From contig NZ_FOAR01000026.1 in NCBI RefSeq assembly GCF_900109755.1, forward strand, positions 20,218-84,217: a DNA stretch of 64,000 bases. The letters are read 5' to 3'. The stretch's first letter is position 1. Every line of letters begins with the position of its first letter. This DNA is from Pseudomonas agarici (GTDB lineage: Bacteria; Pseudomonadota; Gammaproteobacteria; Pseudomonadales; Pseudomonadaceae). Of the stretch, positions 35,376-45,191 are shown in pieces. The translations under genes and the position numbers were made by a program. The notes beneath the pieces are model-generated. The model made no database searches, was not told the origin of the DNA, and saw only the letters and a list, made by a program, of their open reading frames with translations.

Positions 35376-36170
35376 TCAGTGATGCAGATCGAAACTATCG
35401 GCGTCCAGGTTGGCCGGAAAGCGCGCGCGGTAGGCAGCCAACTCCGCCACGCTCAAGGTCGCCTGAAAGACCCCGTCGGCCTCCCCTGCCCCCAGGAGCA
35501 ATTCGCCCTGGAAATCCAGAATCTGGCTGTCACCTGCATAGGAAAAACCCTTGCCATCGGTGCCCACACGATTCACCGCCGCCACATAGCAGAGGTTCTC
35601 GATCGCCCTGGCCGGCAGCAAGCGATTCCAGTGCAGGCGCCGGGCTCCCGGCCAGTTCGCACTGTAGAGCAGCAGGTCGGTGTCCTGGGCATCGCAACTC
35701 CAGACCGGGAAACGCAGGTCGTAGCAGATCAACGGACGCACCCGCCACCCCTTGAGTTCAAACTGCACCTGGCGCTCGCCGGGCGTGTAATGGTTGTGCT
35801 CACCGGCCATGCGGAACAGATGGCGCTTGTCGTAGTGCAACACCTCGCCATCCGGCCGCGCCCATAACAGCCGATTGCGGTGACTGCCATCGGCGGCACG
35901 GATAATCACGCTGCCAGTGATCACCGCCGCCAACTTGTTTGCCTGCTCACGCAACCAGTGGCTGGTCGGGCCGTTTTCGGCTTCGGCCAAAGTGTGTGAC
36001 TCCATGGAAAAGCCGGTGGTGAACATTTCCGGCAAGATCACCAAATCGGCCCCGACCGCCTGCTCCAGCAGCCGCTCGAAATGCTCGAAGTTGGCCTGAC
36101 GGTCGTGCCAGGCCAAGGTGGTCTGTACCAGCGCCACGTTTAGATCAGGCAGTGCACTCAAATCACGCAT
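35376..36170 (-). CDS. omega-amidase / carbon-nitrogen hydrolase, YafV type
   Basis: A 264-aa nitrilase-superfamily enzyme. The catalytic triad is visible: Glu in LPEMFTTGFSM, Lys in YDKRHLFRM, and Cys in ICYDLRFPVW. YafV-type enzymes hydrolyse 2-oxoglutaramate or the keto acid amides left by glutamine-dependent transamination. It overlaps the aminotransferase gene by 13 bp, the classic pairing in methionine salvage. The start at 36170 is chosen because it begins the family N terminus. Confidence 0.88.
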   Translation of the reverse strand: MRDLSALPDLNVALVQTTLAWHDRQANFEHFERLLEQAVGADLVILPEMFTTGFSMESHTLAEAENGPTSHWLREQANKLAAVITGSVIIRAADGSHRNRLLWARPDGEVLHYDKRHLFRMAGEHNHYTPGERQVQFELKGWRVRPLICYDLRFPVWSCDAQDTDLLLYSANWPGARRLHWNRLLPARAIENLCYVAAVNRVGTDGKGFSYAGDSQILDFQGELLLGAGEADGVFQATLSVAELAAYRARFPANLDADSFDLHH

Positions 36171-37306
36171 AGTTTCTCTGCCGCCTCGCGCAACGTTTCC
36201 TCGCGTTTGGCAAAACACAGACGGACCAGTTGCTGGCCTGCCGGTGGATTCTGGTAGAACACCGAGACTGGAATCGCCGCCACGCCATGCTCGCGGGTCA
36301 TCCACACGGCCATGTCGATATCGTTCAGATCCGGGCGAATCCGCGAATAGTCGAGTAATTGGAAGTAAGTCCCCGCCGTCTGCTTGAAGCTGAACCGTGA
36401 CGGGCTGAGCAGGTCGCAGAACAGGTCGCGCTTGCCCTGATAGAACGCTGGCAATTGCTCGACATACTCCGGGTGCGCCGCCATATAGTCGGCCAGGGCA
36501 TGTTGCAGCGGGGTCACGCCACAAAAGCTGACGTACTGGTGCACCTTGCGCAGTTCGGTGGTCAGCGCTGGCGGCGCGATCACATAGCCAGTCTTCCAAC
36601 CGGTAATGTGATAAGTCTTGCCGAACGAACTGACGACAAAGGCGCGCTGATACAGTGCTTCATGGGCCAACACGCTGGCGTGGGACACGCCATCGAATAC
36701 CAGGTGCTCGTAGACCTCGTCGCTGAGCAGATAGATATCCCGGTCGGCGATCAGCCTCGCCAGTTGATCCAGTTCGGCACGGCTGATCAGTGCTCCACTC
36801 GGATTGTGCGGCGAGTTGAGGATGATCATCCGGGTCCGCGGGCTCAGGGCGTCCCTGAGTCTCTGCCAGTCGATGGCGAAGTCGCCTAGGCTCAATTGCA
36901 CATGGATGCAACGCCCACCCGCCAACGCCACCGAAGGCTCATAGCTGTCATAACTGGGGTCGAAGACAATGACTTCATCGCCAGGATGAATCACCGCCTG
37001 AATCGCACAGAAAATTCCCTGGGTCGCGCCGGGGGTGATGGTCACTTCCGTATCGGCATTCACATGGACGCCATAGCGGTTGAAGGCCTTCGCCGCCACC
37101 TGCTGGCGCAGGGCTGGCAGGCCGGTCATCGGTGCATACTGGTTGTGGCCATTGGCGATATGCCAGCCAACTGCATCGCGCAGCGCTTGCGGGCCATCGA
37201 AGTCAGGGAAGCCTTGGGACAGGTTCAGCGCGCCGGTTTGCGCCGCGAGCTGGGACATCCGGGTAAAAATAGTGGTGCCGACATTCGGCAGCTTGCTGGT
37301 GATCAT
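36158..37306 (-). CDS. PLP-dependent aminotransferase, methionine/glutamine type
   Basis: A 382-aa fold-type I aminotransferase. It has LSQGFPDFDGP near the N terminus, ITPGATQGIFCAIQA, NSPHNPSGA, SDEVYEHLVFDG, and the PLP-lysine motif SFGKTYHITGWKTGY. It resembles YbdL/KMTB transaminases that regenerate methionine from its keto acid. The ATG at 37306 has AGGGAA upstream; the frame from 37330 is longer without support. It is coupled to the omega-amidase. Confidence 0.88.
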   Translation of the reverse strand: MITSKLPNVGTTIFTRMSQLAAQTGALNLSQGFPDFDGPQALRDAVGWHIANGHNQYAPMTGLPALRQQVAAKAFNRYGVHVNADTEVTITPGATQGIFCAIQAVIHPGDEVIVFDPSYDSYEPSVALAGGRCIHVQLSLGDFAIDWQRLRDALSPRTRMIILNSPHNPSGALISRAELDQLARLIADRDIYLLSDEVYEHLVFDGVSHASVLAHEALYQRAFVVSSFGKTYHITGWKTGYVIAPPALTTELRKVHQYVSFCGVTPLQHALADYMAAHPEYVEQLPAFYQGKRDLFCDLLSPSRFSFKQTAGTYFQLLDYSRIRPDLNDIDMAVWMTREHGVAAIPVSVFYQNPPAGQQLVRLCFAKREETLREAAEKLCVI

Positions 37307-37426
37307 GGGGTTGTTTTCCCTGCTGAGCACCCGGCGCTACGACAGCACGGGGAGCCTGGAGGATAACGTATCGGCCACGCATGAAAAAGGGCGCCCAACC
37401 ATGAGCGCCCTTTGGCAAGCGGGCAA

Positions 37427-38899
37427 TCAGCGCTTGTCGCGGCGCTTCTTGTCGGCTTTCTTGTGGTGCGACATCAAACGACGCTTCTTGTTGACCTGAC
37501 GGTCGGTCAGCGTGTTTTTATTACCTTCATACGGGTTCTCGCCACCTTTGAATTCGATGCGGATCGGCGTACCGACCAGCTTCAGGACGCGACGATAAGT
37601 GTTTTCCAGGTAACGCACATACGACTTCGGTACTTTATCGACCTGGTTGCCGTGGATCACGATCAACGGCGGGTTGGCGCCCCCCAGGTGGGCATAGCGC
37701 AGCTTGATCCGGCGGTTGTTGACCATCGGCGGGGCGTGCTCGACCACGGCATCTTCGAGGATCTGGGTCAGGCGGCTGGTCGGCCAACGGGTAACCGCCG
37801 ACTTGAACGAGTTCTGCACCGATTGGTACAGGTTACCCACTCCCGTGCCGTGCAAGGCCGAGATAAAGTGAATGTCGGCGAAGTCGACAAAAAACAACCG
37901 GCGCTCCAGCTCGATCTTGACGAAATCACGTTCACCCGGCGTCATGCCGTCCCATTTGTTCAGAGCGATCACCAGCGCGCGACCGGACTCCAGGGCGAAG
38001 CCGAGCAGGTTGAGATCGTGGTCGACCACACCTTCACGGGCGTCCATGACGAAGATCACCACGTTGGCGTCCTTGATCGCCTGCAGGGTTTTCACCACGG
38101 AGAATTTCTCGACTTCCTCGTGGATCTTGCCGCGCTTGCGTACACCGGCGGTGTCGATCAGCGTGTACTTTTCTTCGTTGCGTTCGAATGGGATGTAGAT
38201 ACTGTCGCGGGTGGTGCCCGGCTGGTCGTAGACGATGACCCGATCTTCACCGAGCATCCGGTTGACCAGGGTCGACTTGCCGACGTTTGGCCGACCGATA
38301 ATGGCGATCTTGATGCCATCCTTCTCGCTCGGGCCTGGAATGCGCTTGGCCTCTTCACCTTCGGCGACTTCCTCGGTTTCGCCGTCTTCCGGCTCTTCCT
38401 CGTCGTCTTTGGGAAAGTCACGCAGGGCGATTTCCAGCATCTGGGTGATACCGCGACCGTGGGCGCCGGCAATCGGAATCGCGTCGCCCAGACCCATCGG
38501 GCTGAACTCGGCACGGGCCATGTCCGGGTCGATATTGTCGACCTTGTTGGCGACCACATAGGAGCGCTTGTTACGCTTGCGCAGGTGCTCGCCGATCATC
38601 TGGTCGGCAGCGGTGAAGCCGGCCTTGGCGTCCACCAGGAACAGCACGACATCGGCTTCTTCAATGGCCAGCAGTGACTGCTCGGCCATTTTTTCGTCCA
38701 TGCCATGCTCGTCTCCGGAGATACCACCGGTGTCGATCAGGATATAGGAGCGCCCTTGCCACTTGGCCTCACCGTATTGGCGATCACGGGTCAGACCGGA
38801 CAAGTCGCCGACGATAGCGTCGCGAGTCCTGGTCAAGCGGTTGAACAAGGTGGACTTGCCGACGTTCGGTCGGCCCACCAGGGCGATTACGGGAACCAT
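37427..38899 (-). CDS. der: ribosome-assembly GTPase Der (EngA)
   Basis: A 490-aa GTPase with two tandem G domains, each with GRPNVGKS, and a C-terminal KH-like domain with a basic tail (KKRRLMSHHKKADKKRRDKR). The acidic linker between the G domains is present. It acts in maturation of the 50S subunit. Start 38899 is the canonical MVPVIALVG. Confidence 0.97.
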   Translation of the reverse strand: MVPVIALVGRPNVGKSTLFNRLTRTRDAIVGDLSGLTRDRQYGEAKWQGRSYILIDTGGISGDEHGMDEKMAEQSLLAIEEADVVLFLVDAKAGFTAADQMIGEHLRKRNKRSYVVANKVDNIDPDMARAEFSPMGLGDAIPIAGAHGRGITQMLEIALRDFPKDDEEEPEDGETEEVAEGEEAKRIPGPSEKDGIKIAIIGRPNVGKSTLVNRMLGEDRVIVYDQPGTTRDSIYIPFERNEEKYTLIDTAGVRKRGKIHEEVEKFSVVKTLQAIKDANVVIFVMDAREGVVDHDLNLLGFALESGRALVIALNKWDGMTPGERDFVKIELERRLFFVDFADIHFISALHGTGVGNLYQSVQNSFKSAVTRWPTSRLTQILEDAVVEHAPPMVNNRRIKLRYAHLGGANPPLIVIHGNQVDKVPKSYVRYLENTYRRVLKLVGTPIRIEFKGGENPYEGNKNTLTDRQVNKKRRLMSHHKKADKKRRDKR

Positions 38900-38926
38900 G
38901 CGGCTCTCCACTTCGTTATTTCAGAA

Positions 38927-38955
38927 AATACAAAAGCCGCTGCGAGGCAGCGGCT
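38927..38955 (-). terminator. terminator between bamB and der
   Basis: On the minus strand AGCCGCTGC pairs with GCAGCGGCT (38935-38955), followed by TTTTGTATTTT. It separates the long bamB-side operon from der. Confidence 0.75.
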
Positions 38956-39065
38956 GGTGCTCGGGGCAGCACCCAAGGGTGCCGCAAACCTTGCCGGAGC
39001 AAGGCCGCTTGGAGGTACCCCCCAAGCATAGTCAACGCTGTTTTAGTACCTGAAGTGCCCGCACT

Positions 39066-39136
39066 CGATCATGCGGCGTTGAAGATCGGTTCGCAATGCT
39101 CGCTGATCTTTGCCTTGCCTGATCTTCGCTCGGCAA
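39066..39136. repeat. dispersed intergenic repeat, copy A
   Basis: Shares CGATCATGC, TCGCAATGC and a 26-bp block TGCCTTGCCTGATC/TTCGCTCGGCAA (one mismatch) with copy B at 59303-59400. It lies between der and bamB. The TTGCC/GGCAA arms could pair. Confidence 0.65.
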
Positions 39137-39151
39137 CTTCAGGCGCCAAAA

Positions 39152-40303
39152 CTACTTGATGGTCAAGGCTTCCAATTTGCCGCTGTTGCCATACACGTAA
39201 ATCATGTCACCCACCACCAGCGGGCGGGCACGCAGGCCGTCGCTGTCGATACGCTCGCGACCGACGAAACGACCGTCCACCTGGCTCAGCAGATGCAGGT
39301 AGCCTTCAAAGTCACCGACCGCCACATAACTGGAAAACACTTGCGGTGCCGACAATTGGCGGCGAGCCAGGGAGTCGTTACTCCAGATCGCGGTGGTGGA
39401 GCGCTCGTCGACACCTTCCACCGTACCGGAGGCCAAGGCAACGTAGACGCTGCCGAAGCCCTGGGCGACACCCGCGTAGCTGGAAGCATCGCGCTGCCAG
39501 AGTACCCGACCGCTTTCCAGGTCCAGCGCCGCCATGCGACCCTGATAGCTGGCGACATACAGCGCGCCGCCGGACAGCAGCAGACCACCGTCGATATCAA
39601 CCACGCGCTCCAGTTCCGAACGACCTTGTGGGATCGCCACGCGGGTTTCCCACACCGGTACGCCATTGTGCGTATCCAAGGCAACCACCTTGCCGCTCGA
39701 CAGGCCGGCTACCGCGAGGTGGTTAGTCACGATAGGCCCACCAGTCCCCCGCAAGGTCAGGACCGCCGGGGTGCTGTCGTACAGCCAGCGCTGGCTGCCC
39801 GTGGCGGCATCGAGGCCAATCACGCGGTCGTCCTGGGTCTGTACCACCACCACGTCACCGTTGGTGGCCGGCGGCGCAAGGACTTCGCTGGTCACGCGAG
39901 CACGCCATTTTTCTTCGCCGTCGCTGGAGTCCAGGGCAATGATCTCGCCCTTGAGGGTCCCCATCAGCACCAGTCCATAGCCGACACCGATTGCACCGGA
40001 AACCGGCAACTCCAGGTCCTTCTTCCACTTCACGTCGCCGTTCATGCGGTCCATCGAGACGACTACGCCGTTCGCATCGGCCGCGTAGAGAGTATCGCCG
40101 TCAACCGCCGGCACCAGCACGTTGTAGATCTTACCCTGACCATCACCGATAGAACGGCTCCATTGCTTTTGCAGAACCACTTCTTCCTTGAAAGAAGTCA
40201 ACTCGGCCGGTGGCAGTTCTTTCTTGCTGTTGCTGCTGCAACCCGCGGCCAAAATGGCCAGAGCCAGCAATGCTGCCTGTTTCCAACGGATCACGTCATG
40301 CAT
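39152..40303 (-). CDS. bamB: outer-membrane assembly lipoprotein BamB
   Basis: A 383-aa lipoprotein of the BAM complex. Signal peptide with lipobox LAAGC at about residues 17-21, then an eight-bladed beta-propeller of PQQ-like repeats (VVALDTHNGVPVWETRVA, GYLHLLSQVDGRFVGR). The start at 40303 has AAAGGGG and overlaps the upstream gene by 8 bp, so translation is probably coupled. Confidence 0.95.
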   Translation of the reverse strand: MHDVIRWKQAALLALAILAAGCSSNSKKELPPAELTSFKEEVVLQKQWSRSIGDGQGKIYNVLVPAVDGDTLYAADANGVVVSMDRMNGDVKWKKDLELPVSGAIGVGYGLVLMGTLKGEIIALDSSDGEEKWRARVTSEVLAPPATNGDVVVVQTQDDRVIGLDAATGSQRWLYDSTPAVLTLRGTGGPIVTNHLAVAGLSSGKVVALDTHNGVPVWETRVAIPQGRSELERVVDIDGGLLLSGGALYVASYQGRMAALDLESGRVLWQRDASSYAGVAQGFGSVYVALASGTVEGVDERSTTAIWSNDSLARRQLSAPQVFSSYVAVGDFEGYLHLLSQVDGRFVGRERIDSDGLRARPLVVGDMIYVYGNSGKLEALTIK

Positions 40304-40937
40304 CCCCTTTGGCCAAGTCGTCGAGCTTGAGTTGTAAGCCACCCACCGCCGCTTCATCAGACAGCGCCGCCTTGGCCTTCTGGTAGGCAGCATGGGCTTC
40401 ATCGGTACGACCCAGTTGAACCAGCAGGTCTCCCTTGAGCTCTTCACGACTGGCCAGGAACGCCTTATCAGGATCGCCGTCGAGCAATTTCAATGCATCG
40501 TCGACCTTGTTCTGTGCCGCCATGACTTGGGCCAGGCGCTGACGCGCGACTTCACCCAAGGTGGCATTAGCGGGCTTGTCGACCACCGCCTGAAGCTCGC
40601 TGGCGGCGTCGTCCAGCTTGCCGGTGTCGACCGCGACCTTCGCGACGAACAGGCTGCCGTACTGTGCATAGGCGCTGCCGGCGAACTGGCTGTTGAGCTT
40701 GCCGGCGACGTCCGCGACGCGCGCCGGATCAGGCTTGCCGTCAGGCGTCAGCGTGGACTGCAGCAACTCCTGATAGAGCACCGAGGCGCCTTGCGACTGA
40801 TTGCCCTGATATTTGTGCCATGCCTGCCAGCCGAACACCACCACCAGCGCCAACAGGCCGCCAGTGAGCAGGGGTTTACCGTTGCGCTGCCACCAGTCCT
40901 TCAACTCCGCCAGTTGATCATCTTCGGAACTCGACAC
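40296..40937 (-). CDS. yfgM: YfgM-family ancillary protein of the Sec/BAM pathway
   Basis: A 213-aa protein with one transmembrane helix (about 23-42, PLLTGGLLALVVVFGWQAW) and periplasmic TPR-like helices. YfgM proteins interact with the SecYEG/PpiD periplasmic chaperone network. It sits between hisS and bamB, the standard order. Confidence 0.88.
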   Translation of the reverse strand: MSSSEDDQLAELKDWWQRNGKPLLTGGLLALVVVFGWQAWHKYQGNQSQGASVLYQELLQSTLTPDGKPDPARVADVAGKLNSQFAGSAYAQYGSLFVAKVAVDTGKLDDAASELQAVVDKPANATLGEVARQRLAQVMAAQNKVDDALKLLDGDPDKAFLASREELKGDLLVQLGRTDEAHAAYQKAKAALSDEAAVGGLQLKLDDLAKGDA

Positions 40938-40978
40938 CCCAATACTCCTTATTCTCTAAATCGGCTGTTTTTACAGCT

Positions 40979-42268
40979 TCAACCCTGCACGACGCAGGTG
41001 GACAAGTGCTCGGAAAGAGCATCCCAGGCAATGCTTTGTTGCTCGCCCTGGCCACGCAGGGGTTTGAAACCTATCACTTGCTGAGCCAACTCCTCGTCTC
41101 CGAGAATCAAGGCGTACAGCGCACCACTCTTGTCAGCTTTCTTGAATTGGCTCTTGAAGCTACCGGCACCGGCGTTAACCTGCAAACGCAGGTTCGGCAG
41201 TTGGTCACGGACTTTCTCGCTCAGGACCAGGGCCGCTAGCTCGGCCGCCTCGCCGAACGCACACAGGTAGACATCGACCTGGCGGGAAATCTCCTGCGGC
41301 ACTTGCGCCAAGGTTTCCAGCAGCAGGATCAGCCGCTCAATGCCCATGGCAAAGCCCACGCCCGGGGTCGGCTTGCCGCCCATCTGTTCCACCAGGCCGT
41401 CATAACGACCACCGGCACACACCGTGCCCTGGGCGCCCAACTGGTCGGTGACCCATTCGAAAACGGTCTTGCTGTAGTAATCCAGGCCGCGCACCAGCTT
41501 CGGATTGATCACGTAGGGAATACCGGCGGCATCCAGGCGGATCTTGAGGCCCTCGAAATGCAGGCGGGACTCTTCGTCGAGGTAATCGGCGAGCTTCGGC
41601 GCATCCGCCAGGATCGCCTGGGTAGCGGCGTTCTTGGTATCGAGCACGCGCAGCGGGTTGCTTTCCAACCGACGTTGGCTATCTTCGTCCAACTGTTCGA
41701 AACGGGCCGAGAGGAACTCAACCAGCGCTTCGCGATAACGGCCACGGGATTCGCTGGTGCCCAGGCTGTTGAGCTCGAGCTTGACCGCCTCGCGCACGCC
41801 CAGCAGCCCCCAGAGGCGCCAGGTCAGCACGATCAATTCGGCGTCGATGTCCGGACCGTCGATATTGAAAACTTCGCAACCGATCTGGTGGAACTGGCGA
41901 TAGCGGCCTTTTTGCGGACGTTCGTGACGGAACATCGGGCCGATGTACCAGAGCTTCTGCGGCTGGCCACCACCGCTAATACCGTGTTCCAGCACAGCCC
42001 GCACACAGGCCGCGGTGCCTTCCGGACGCAAGGTCAGGGAATCGCCATTGCGGTCTTGGAACGTGTACATCTCTTTTTCGACGATGTCGGTCACTTCGCC
42101 GATCGACCGCTGGAACAACTCGGTGAACTCGACGATCGGCATACGGATCTGCTTGTAACCGTAGTTATCCAGCAAACGCGCAACGTTGCCCTCGAAATAA
42201 CGCCAAAGCGGCGTCTGCTCGGGCAGGATGTCGTTCATGCCACGAATGGCTTGCAAAGACTTGCTCAC
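40979..42268 (-). CDS. hisS: histidyl-tRNA synthetase
   Basis: A 429-aa class II synthetase. Motif 1/2 region (DILPEQTPLWRYFEG and MFRHERPQKGRYRQFHQIGCEVF), histidine-binding signature LVRGLDYYSKTVFEW, and motif 3 (GVGFAMGIERLILLLE), then an anticodon-binding domain. It lies 24 bp after ispG. Confidence 0.97.
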   Translation of the reverse strand: MSKSLQAIRGMNDILPEQTPLWRYFEGNVARLLDNYGYKQIRMPIVEFTELFQRSIGEVTDIVEKEMYTFQDRNGDSLTLRPEGTAACVRAVLEHGISGGGQPQKLWYIGPMFRHERPQKGRYRQFHQIGCEVFNIDGPDIDAELIVLTWRLWGLLGVREAVKLELNSLGTSESRGRYREALVEFLSARFEQLDEDSQRRLESNPLRVLDTKNAATQAILADAPKLADYLDEESRLHFEGLKIRLDAAGIPYVINPKLVRGLDYYSKTVFEWVTDQLGAQGTVCAGGRYDGLVEQMGGKPTPGVGFAMGIERLILLLETLAQVPQEISRQVDVYLCAFGEAAELAALVLSEKVRDQLPNLRLQVNAGAGSFKSQFKKADKSGALYALILGDEELAQQVIGFKPLRGQGEQQSIAWDALSEHLSTCVVQG

Positions 42269-42291
42269 GGATTTTCCTTAAATTCTTCGTT

Positions 42292-43401
42292 TCAGCCGCG
42301 GGCGATCAGCGCCGCGTCGGCCTCGACCTTTTCGGTCGCCTTCTGCCGGATCAGCTTCTCCAGCTCATCCACCAGATTGTCATTGGTCAATTTCTGCGCC
42401 GGCTTGCCGTCGATGTAGATCAGGTTCGGCGTACCACCGGTCAAGCCGATATGGGCTTCCTTGGCTTCGCCGGGACCGTTCACCACACAACCGATCACCG
42501 CGACATCCAGCGGCACCAGCAGATCTTCCAGGCGTCCCTCCAGCTCGTTCATGGTCTTCACCACATCGAAGTTCTGCCGCGAGCAGCTCGGACAGGCGAT
42601 GAAGTTGATCCCACGAGACCGCAGACGCAGGGACTTGAGTATGTCGTAGCCGACTTTCACTTCCTCGACCGGGTCGGCCGCCAACGAGATGCGAATAGTA
42701 TCGCCAATCCCTTCGGCCAGCAGCATACCGAGGCCCACCGCCGATTTCACTGTACCTGAACGCAAACCACCGGCTTCGGTAATGCCCAGGTGCAATGGCT
42801 GGACAATTTCCTTGGCCAGCAGACGGTAGGCCGCCACCGCCATGAACACATCGGAGGCCTTTACGCTGACCTTGAAGTCCTGGAAATTCAAGCGTTCCAG
42901 GTGCTCCACGTGACGCAACGCGGACTCAACCAGCGCCGCCGGGGTCGGTTCGCCGTACTTCTTCTGCAGATCCTTTTCCAGGGAACCGGCGTTGACCCCG
43001 ATACGAATCGGAATCCCGCGATCACGGGCGGCATCGACCACCGCGCGCACCCGGTCTTCACGACCGATGTTGCCTGGGTTGATCCGCAAGCAATCGACGC
43101 CCAACTCGGCCACGCGCAGGGCGATCTTGTAGTCGAAATGGATATCGGCGACCAACGGCACCTTGACTAACTGCTTGATCCTGCCGAAGGCCTCGGCGGC
43201 ATCCATGTCCGGCACCGAAACCCGGACGATATCGACGCCGGCGGCTTCCAGCCGATTGATCTGGGCCACAGTCGCGGCCACGTCATTGGTGTCGCTGTTG
43301 GTCATACTCTGCACCGCGATAGGTGCATCGCCGCCCACCGGCACCGAGCCGACCCAGATTTTACGCGATTCGCGACGCTTGATTGGAGATTCGCCGTGCA
43401 T
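42292..43401 (-). CDS. ispG: 4-hydroxy-3-methylbut-2-enyl diphosphate synthase (flavodoxin)
   Basis: A 369-aa Fe-S enzyme of the MEP isoprenoid pathway. The TIM barrel has VQSMTNSDTNDV and VADIHFDYKIAL. The 4Fe-4S cysteines are in FIACPSCSRQNFD and IGCVVNGPGEAKEAHIG, with a Glu further on. It needs clusters such as those made by the isc operon nearby in this window. Confidence 0.97.
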   Translation of the reverse strand: MHGESPIKRRESRKIWVGSVPVGGDAPIAVQSMTNSDTNDVAATVAQINRLEAAGVDIVRVSVPDMDAAEAFGRIKQLVKVPLVADIHFDYKIALRVAELGVDCLRINPGNIGREDRVRAVVDAARDRGIPIRIGVNAGSLEKDLQKKYGEPTPAALVESALRHVEHLERLNFQDFKVSVKASDVFMAVAAYRLLAKEIVQPLHLGITEAGGLRSGTVKSAVGLGMLLAEGIGDTIRISLAADPVEEVKVGYDILKSLRLRSRGINFIACPSCSRQNFDVVKTMNELEGRLEDLLVPLDVAVIGCVVNGPGEAKEAHIGLTGGTPNLIYIDGKPAQKLTNDNLVDELEKLIRQKATEKVEADAALIARG

Positions 43402-43404
43402 GAC

Positions 43405-44418
43405 TTATTGACCTAGCTTCAGGCGAGCGGTCTCGCCACTGGTGAACGGCGTGACATCAACCGCCTGACCGTTGTACGTGATCTGTGCGCCCTTGGCGTA
43501 ACCCAGACGCACCATAAATGGCGGCTTGCCACTGGTTTCAAGGGTATCGCCCTTGCGCTTGAGACCGCTGAACAGAACCTTGCCGGCCCCGTCGGTGACC
43601 TGGGTCCAGCAATCGGCGACGAAAGTCACATGGATTTGTCCGGCGCCCGCTACCGGTGCGACGGCCGGTGCACCATCGACCGGCGCGTTCGGCGATACCG
43701 GTGACACCGGACTGGGTGCAGGCTGTGGCGGTACCACCAAGGACTGCGCGCCATGCGGCACTGGCACTACGGAGGGGGTAGCCGGGGCTGGCGGAGCGGT
43801 CGAGGCAGGAGCTTCGGCCTGGGTTTCGCTCGACGGCTCAGCCGGAGTCGCTTCAGTTTCGGGCAGGTTTTCACTGTCGGGCTGATTTTGCGCGACAGCC
43901 TGGTCTTCCGGCTCGTCGATCGGATGAATCTGGGTGGTACCGTCGGCGCTTTCGACTTCGACGTGCTCCATGCTGATCGTCGCCTGATCCTTGGAACGCA
44001 GGTTAGCCTGGTCCTGCCACCAGACAAAACCGCCACCGATCACCGCAATCAGCAGCAACAGGCTGACAATTCGCAGAATAGTATGGGAAACCCGCACCGG
44101 TTCTTCGATCCGACCGAGTGCGTGGACATTGCTGCCACGGGAATCGGTCCCGGTACATTGGTCGAACTGCTGCACCAGCAGGGTCTGGTCCATCCCCAAC
44201 AGCTTGGCGTAGGCACGGATATAACCGCGGGCAAAGGTATGCCCCGGCAGCTTGTCGAAGGCGCCGGCCTCCAGGTTACTCAACGACGTCGTGGTCAGAT
44301 TGAGCTTCAGGGCCACCTCGGCCAACGTCCAACCGTTGCTTTCGCGAACCTGACGCAGGGTCTCACCGGGGTTTACGCGAGTCGCTGCTACAACTTCTGG
44401 ATGCGCCGCTTTCATCAT
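43405..44418 (-). CDS. rodZ: RodZ-like cell-shape protein
   Basis: A 337-aa bitopic protein: cytoplasmic Cro-type helix-turn-helix (LRQVRESNGWTLAEVALKLN), one transmembrane helix at about 115-133 (ILRIVSLLLLIAVIGGGFVWW), a Pro/Ala-rich periplasmic linker, and a C-terminal DUF4115 domain. RodZ links MreB to the elongation machinery. It starts within the ATGA overlap with pilW and precedes ispG by 3 bp. Confidence 0.92.
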   Translation of the reverse strand: MMKAAHPEVVAATRVNPGETLRQVRESNGWTLAEVALKLNLTTTSLSNLEAGAFDKLPGHTFARGYIRAYAKLLGMDQTLLVQQFDQCTGTDSRGSNVHALGRIEEPVRVSHTILRIVSLLLLIAVIGGGFVWWQDQANLRSKDQATISMEHVEVESADGTTQIHPIDEPEDQAVAQNQPDSENLPETEATPAEPSSETQAEAPASTAPPAPATPSVVPVPHGAQSLVVPPQPAPSPVSPVSPNAPVDGAPAVAPVAGAGQIHVTFVADCWTQVTDGAGKVLFSGLKRKGDTLETSGKPPFMVRLGYAKGAQITYNGQAVDVTPFTSGETARLKLGQ

Positions 44419-45173
44419 TGCTCCGACAGGTATTGCTGATATTCCGGCGTACCGGGATAGAGTCGTTTTAATTGCAGGCCGTAACTGGCGACCTTGTCGC
44501 GATCCTGGTAAATCTTCGCCAGTCGAATACCGAGCAACAGACTACGTGCATTTTGCTCGCTCAGTAGGCTAAAGCGATCGTAATAATCGCGTGCGGGCAC
44601 ATAATGCCTGTCTTCGTAAGACAACTCAGCCATTTCCAGCAAGGCGCGTGGTTGTTGTCGGTTCAGGCGCAGGGATTTTTCCAGATTCTGCCGTGCGTCG
44701 TCGCGATTGCCGAGGGCCAGGGCGGTCAGGCCAAGGTTCTCGTAGACCCGCGAACGCTCGGGATACAGGCTATCGGCTGCCGCCTGCTCGAAACGCTCGT
44801 AGGCCTGCTTGTACTGTTTGCGCTCGTACAGGAAGCCACCGTAGTTGTTGAGGATCCGCGCATCCCCCGGACGAGAGGACAGCGCCTTGCGAAAATGCTG
44901 GTCCGCCAGGTCCCATTCCATCTCGGCCTGGAATACCAGCGCCAGGGCCGCGTTGGCGTCGGGATCGGAGCTGTTCAACTCCAGGGCCTTTTTGAGCGGG
45001 ACCTTGGCCTGCTCGGTCTGACCTTGCTGCAGATAACCGATGCCCAACTGCACATAGGCCATACGCGCTTCATCACGCCCCTTGCTGGTGCTCATCGGGT
45101 CGACATTGCCCGAAGAAACGCAACCGGCCAGCAGGCCGGCAAAAAGTGCAAGGAGCGCGGTGCGCACGGTCAT
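44415..45173 (-). CDS. pilW: type IV pilus biogenesis/stability lipoprotein PilW (PilF-like)
   Basis: A 252-aa outer-membrane lipoprotein with lipobox LLAGC at residues 14-18, then six TPR-like repeats (YVQLGIGYLQQGQTEQAKVPL onward). It pilots secretin multimerisation in type IV pili. The first gene after rlmN in the standard order. Confidence 0.92.
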   Translation of the reverse strand: MTVRTALLALFAGLLAGCVSSGNVDPMSTSKGRDEARMAYVQLGIGYLQQGQTEQAKVPLKKALELNSSDPDANAALALVFQAEMEWDLADQHFRKALSSRPGDARILNNYGGFLYERKQYKQAYERFEQAAADSLYPERSRVYENLGLTALALGNRDDARQNLEKSLRLNRQQPRALLEMAELSYEDRHYVPARDYYDRFSLLSEQNARSLLLGIRLAKIYQDRDKVASYGLQLKRLYPGTPEYQQYLSEQ

Positions 45174-45191
45174 GGAGGTCCTCTCTCAGGT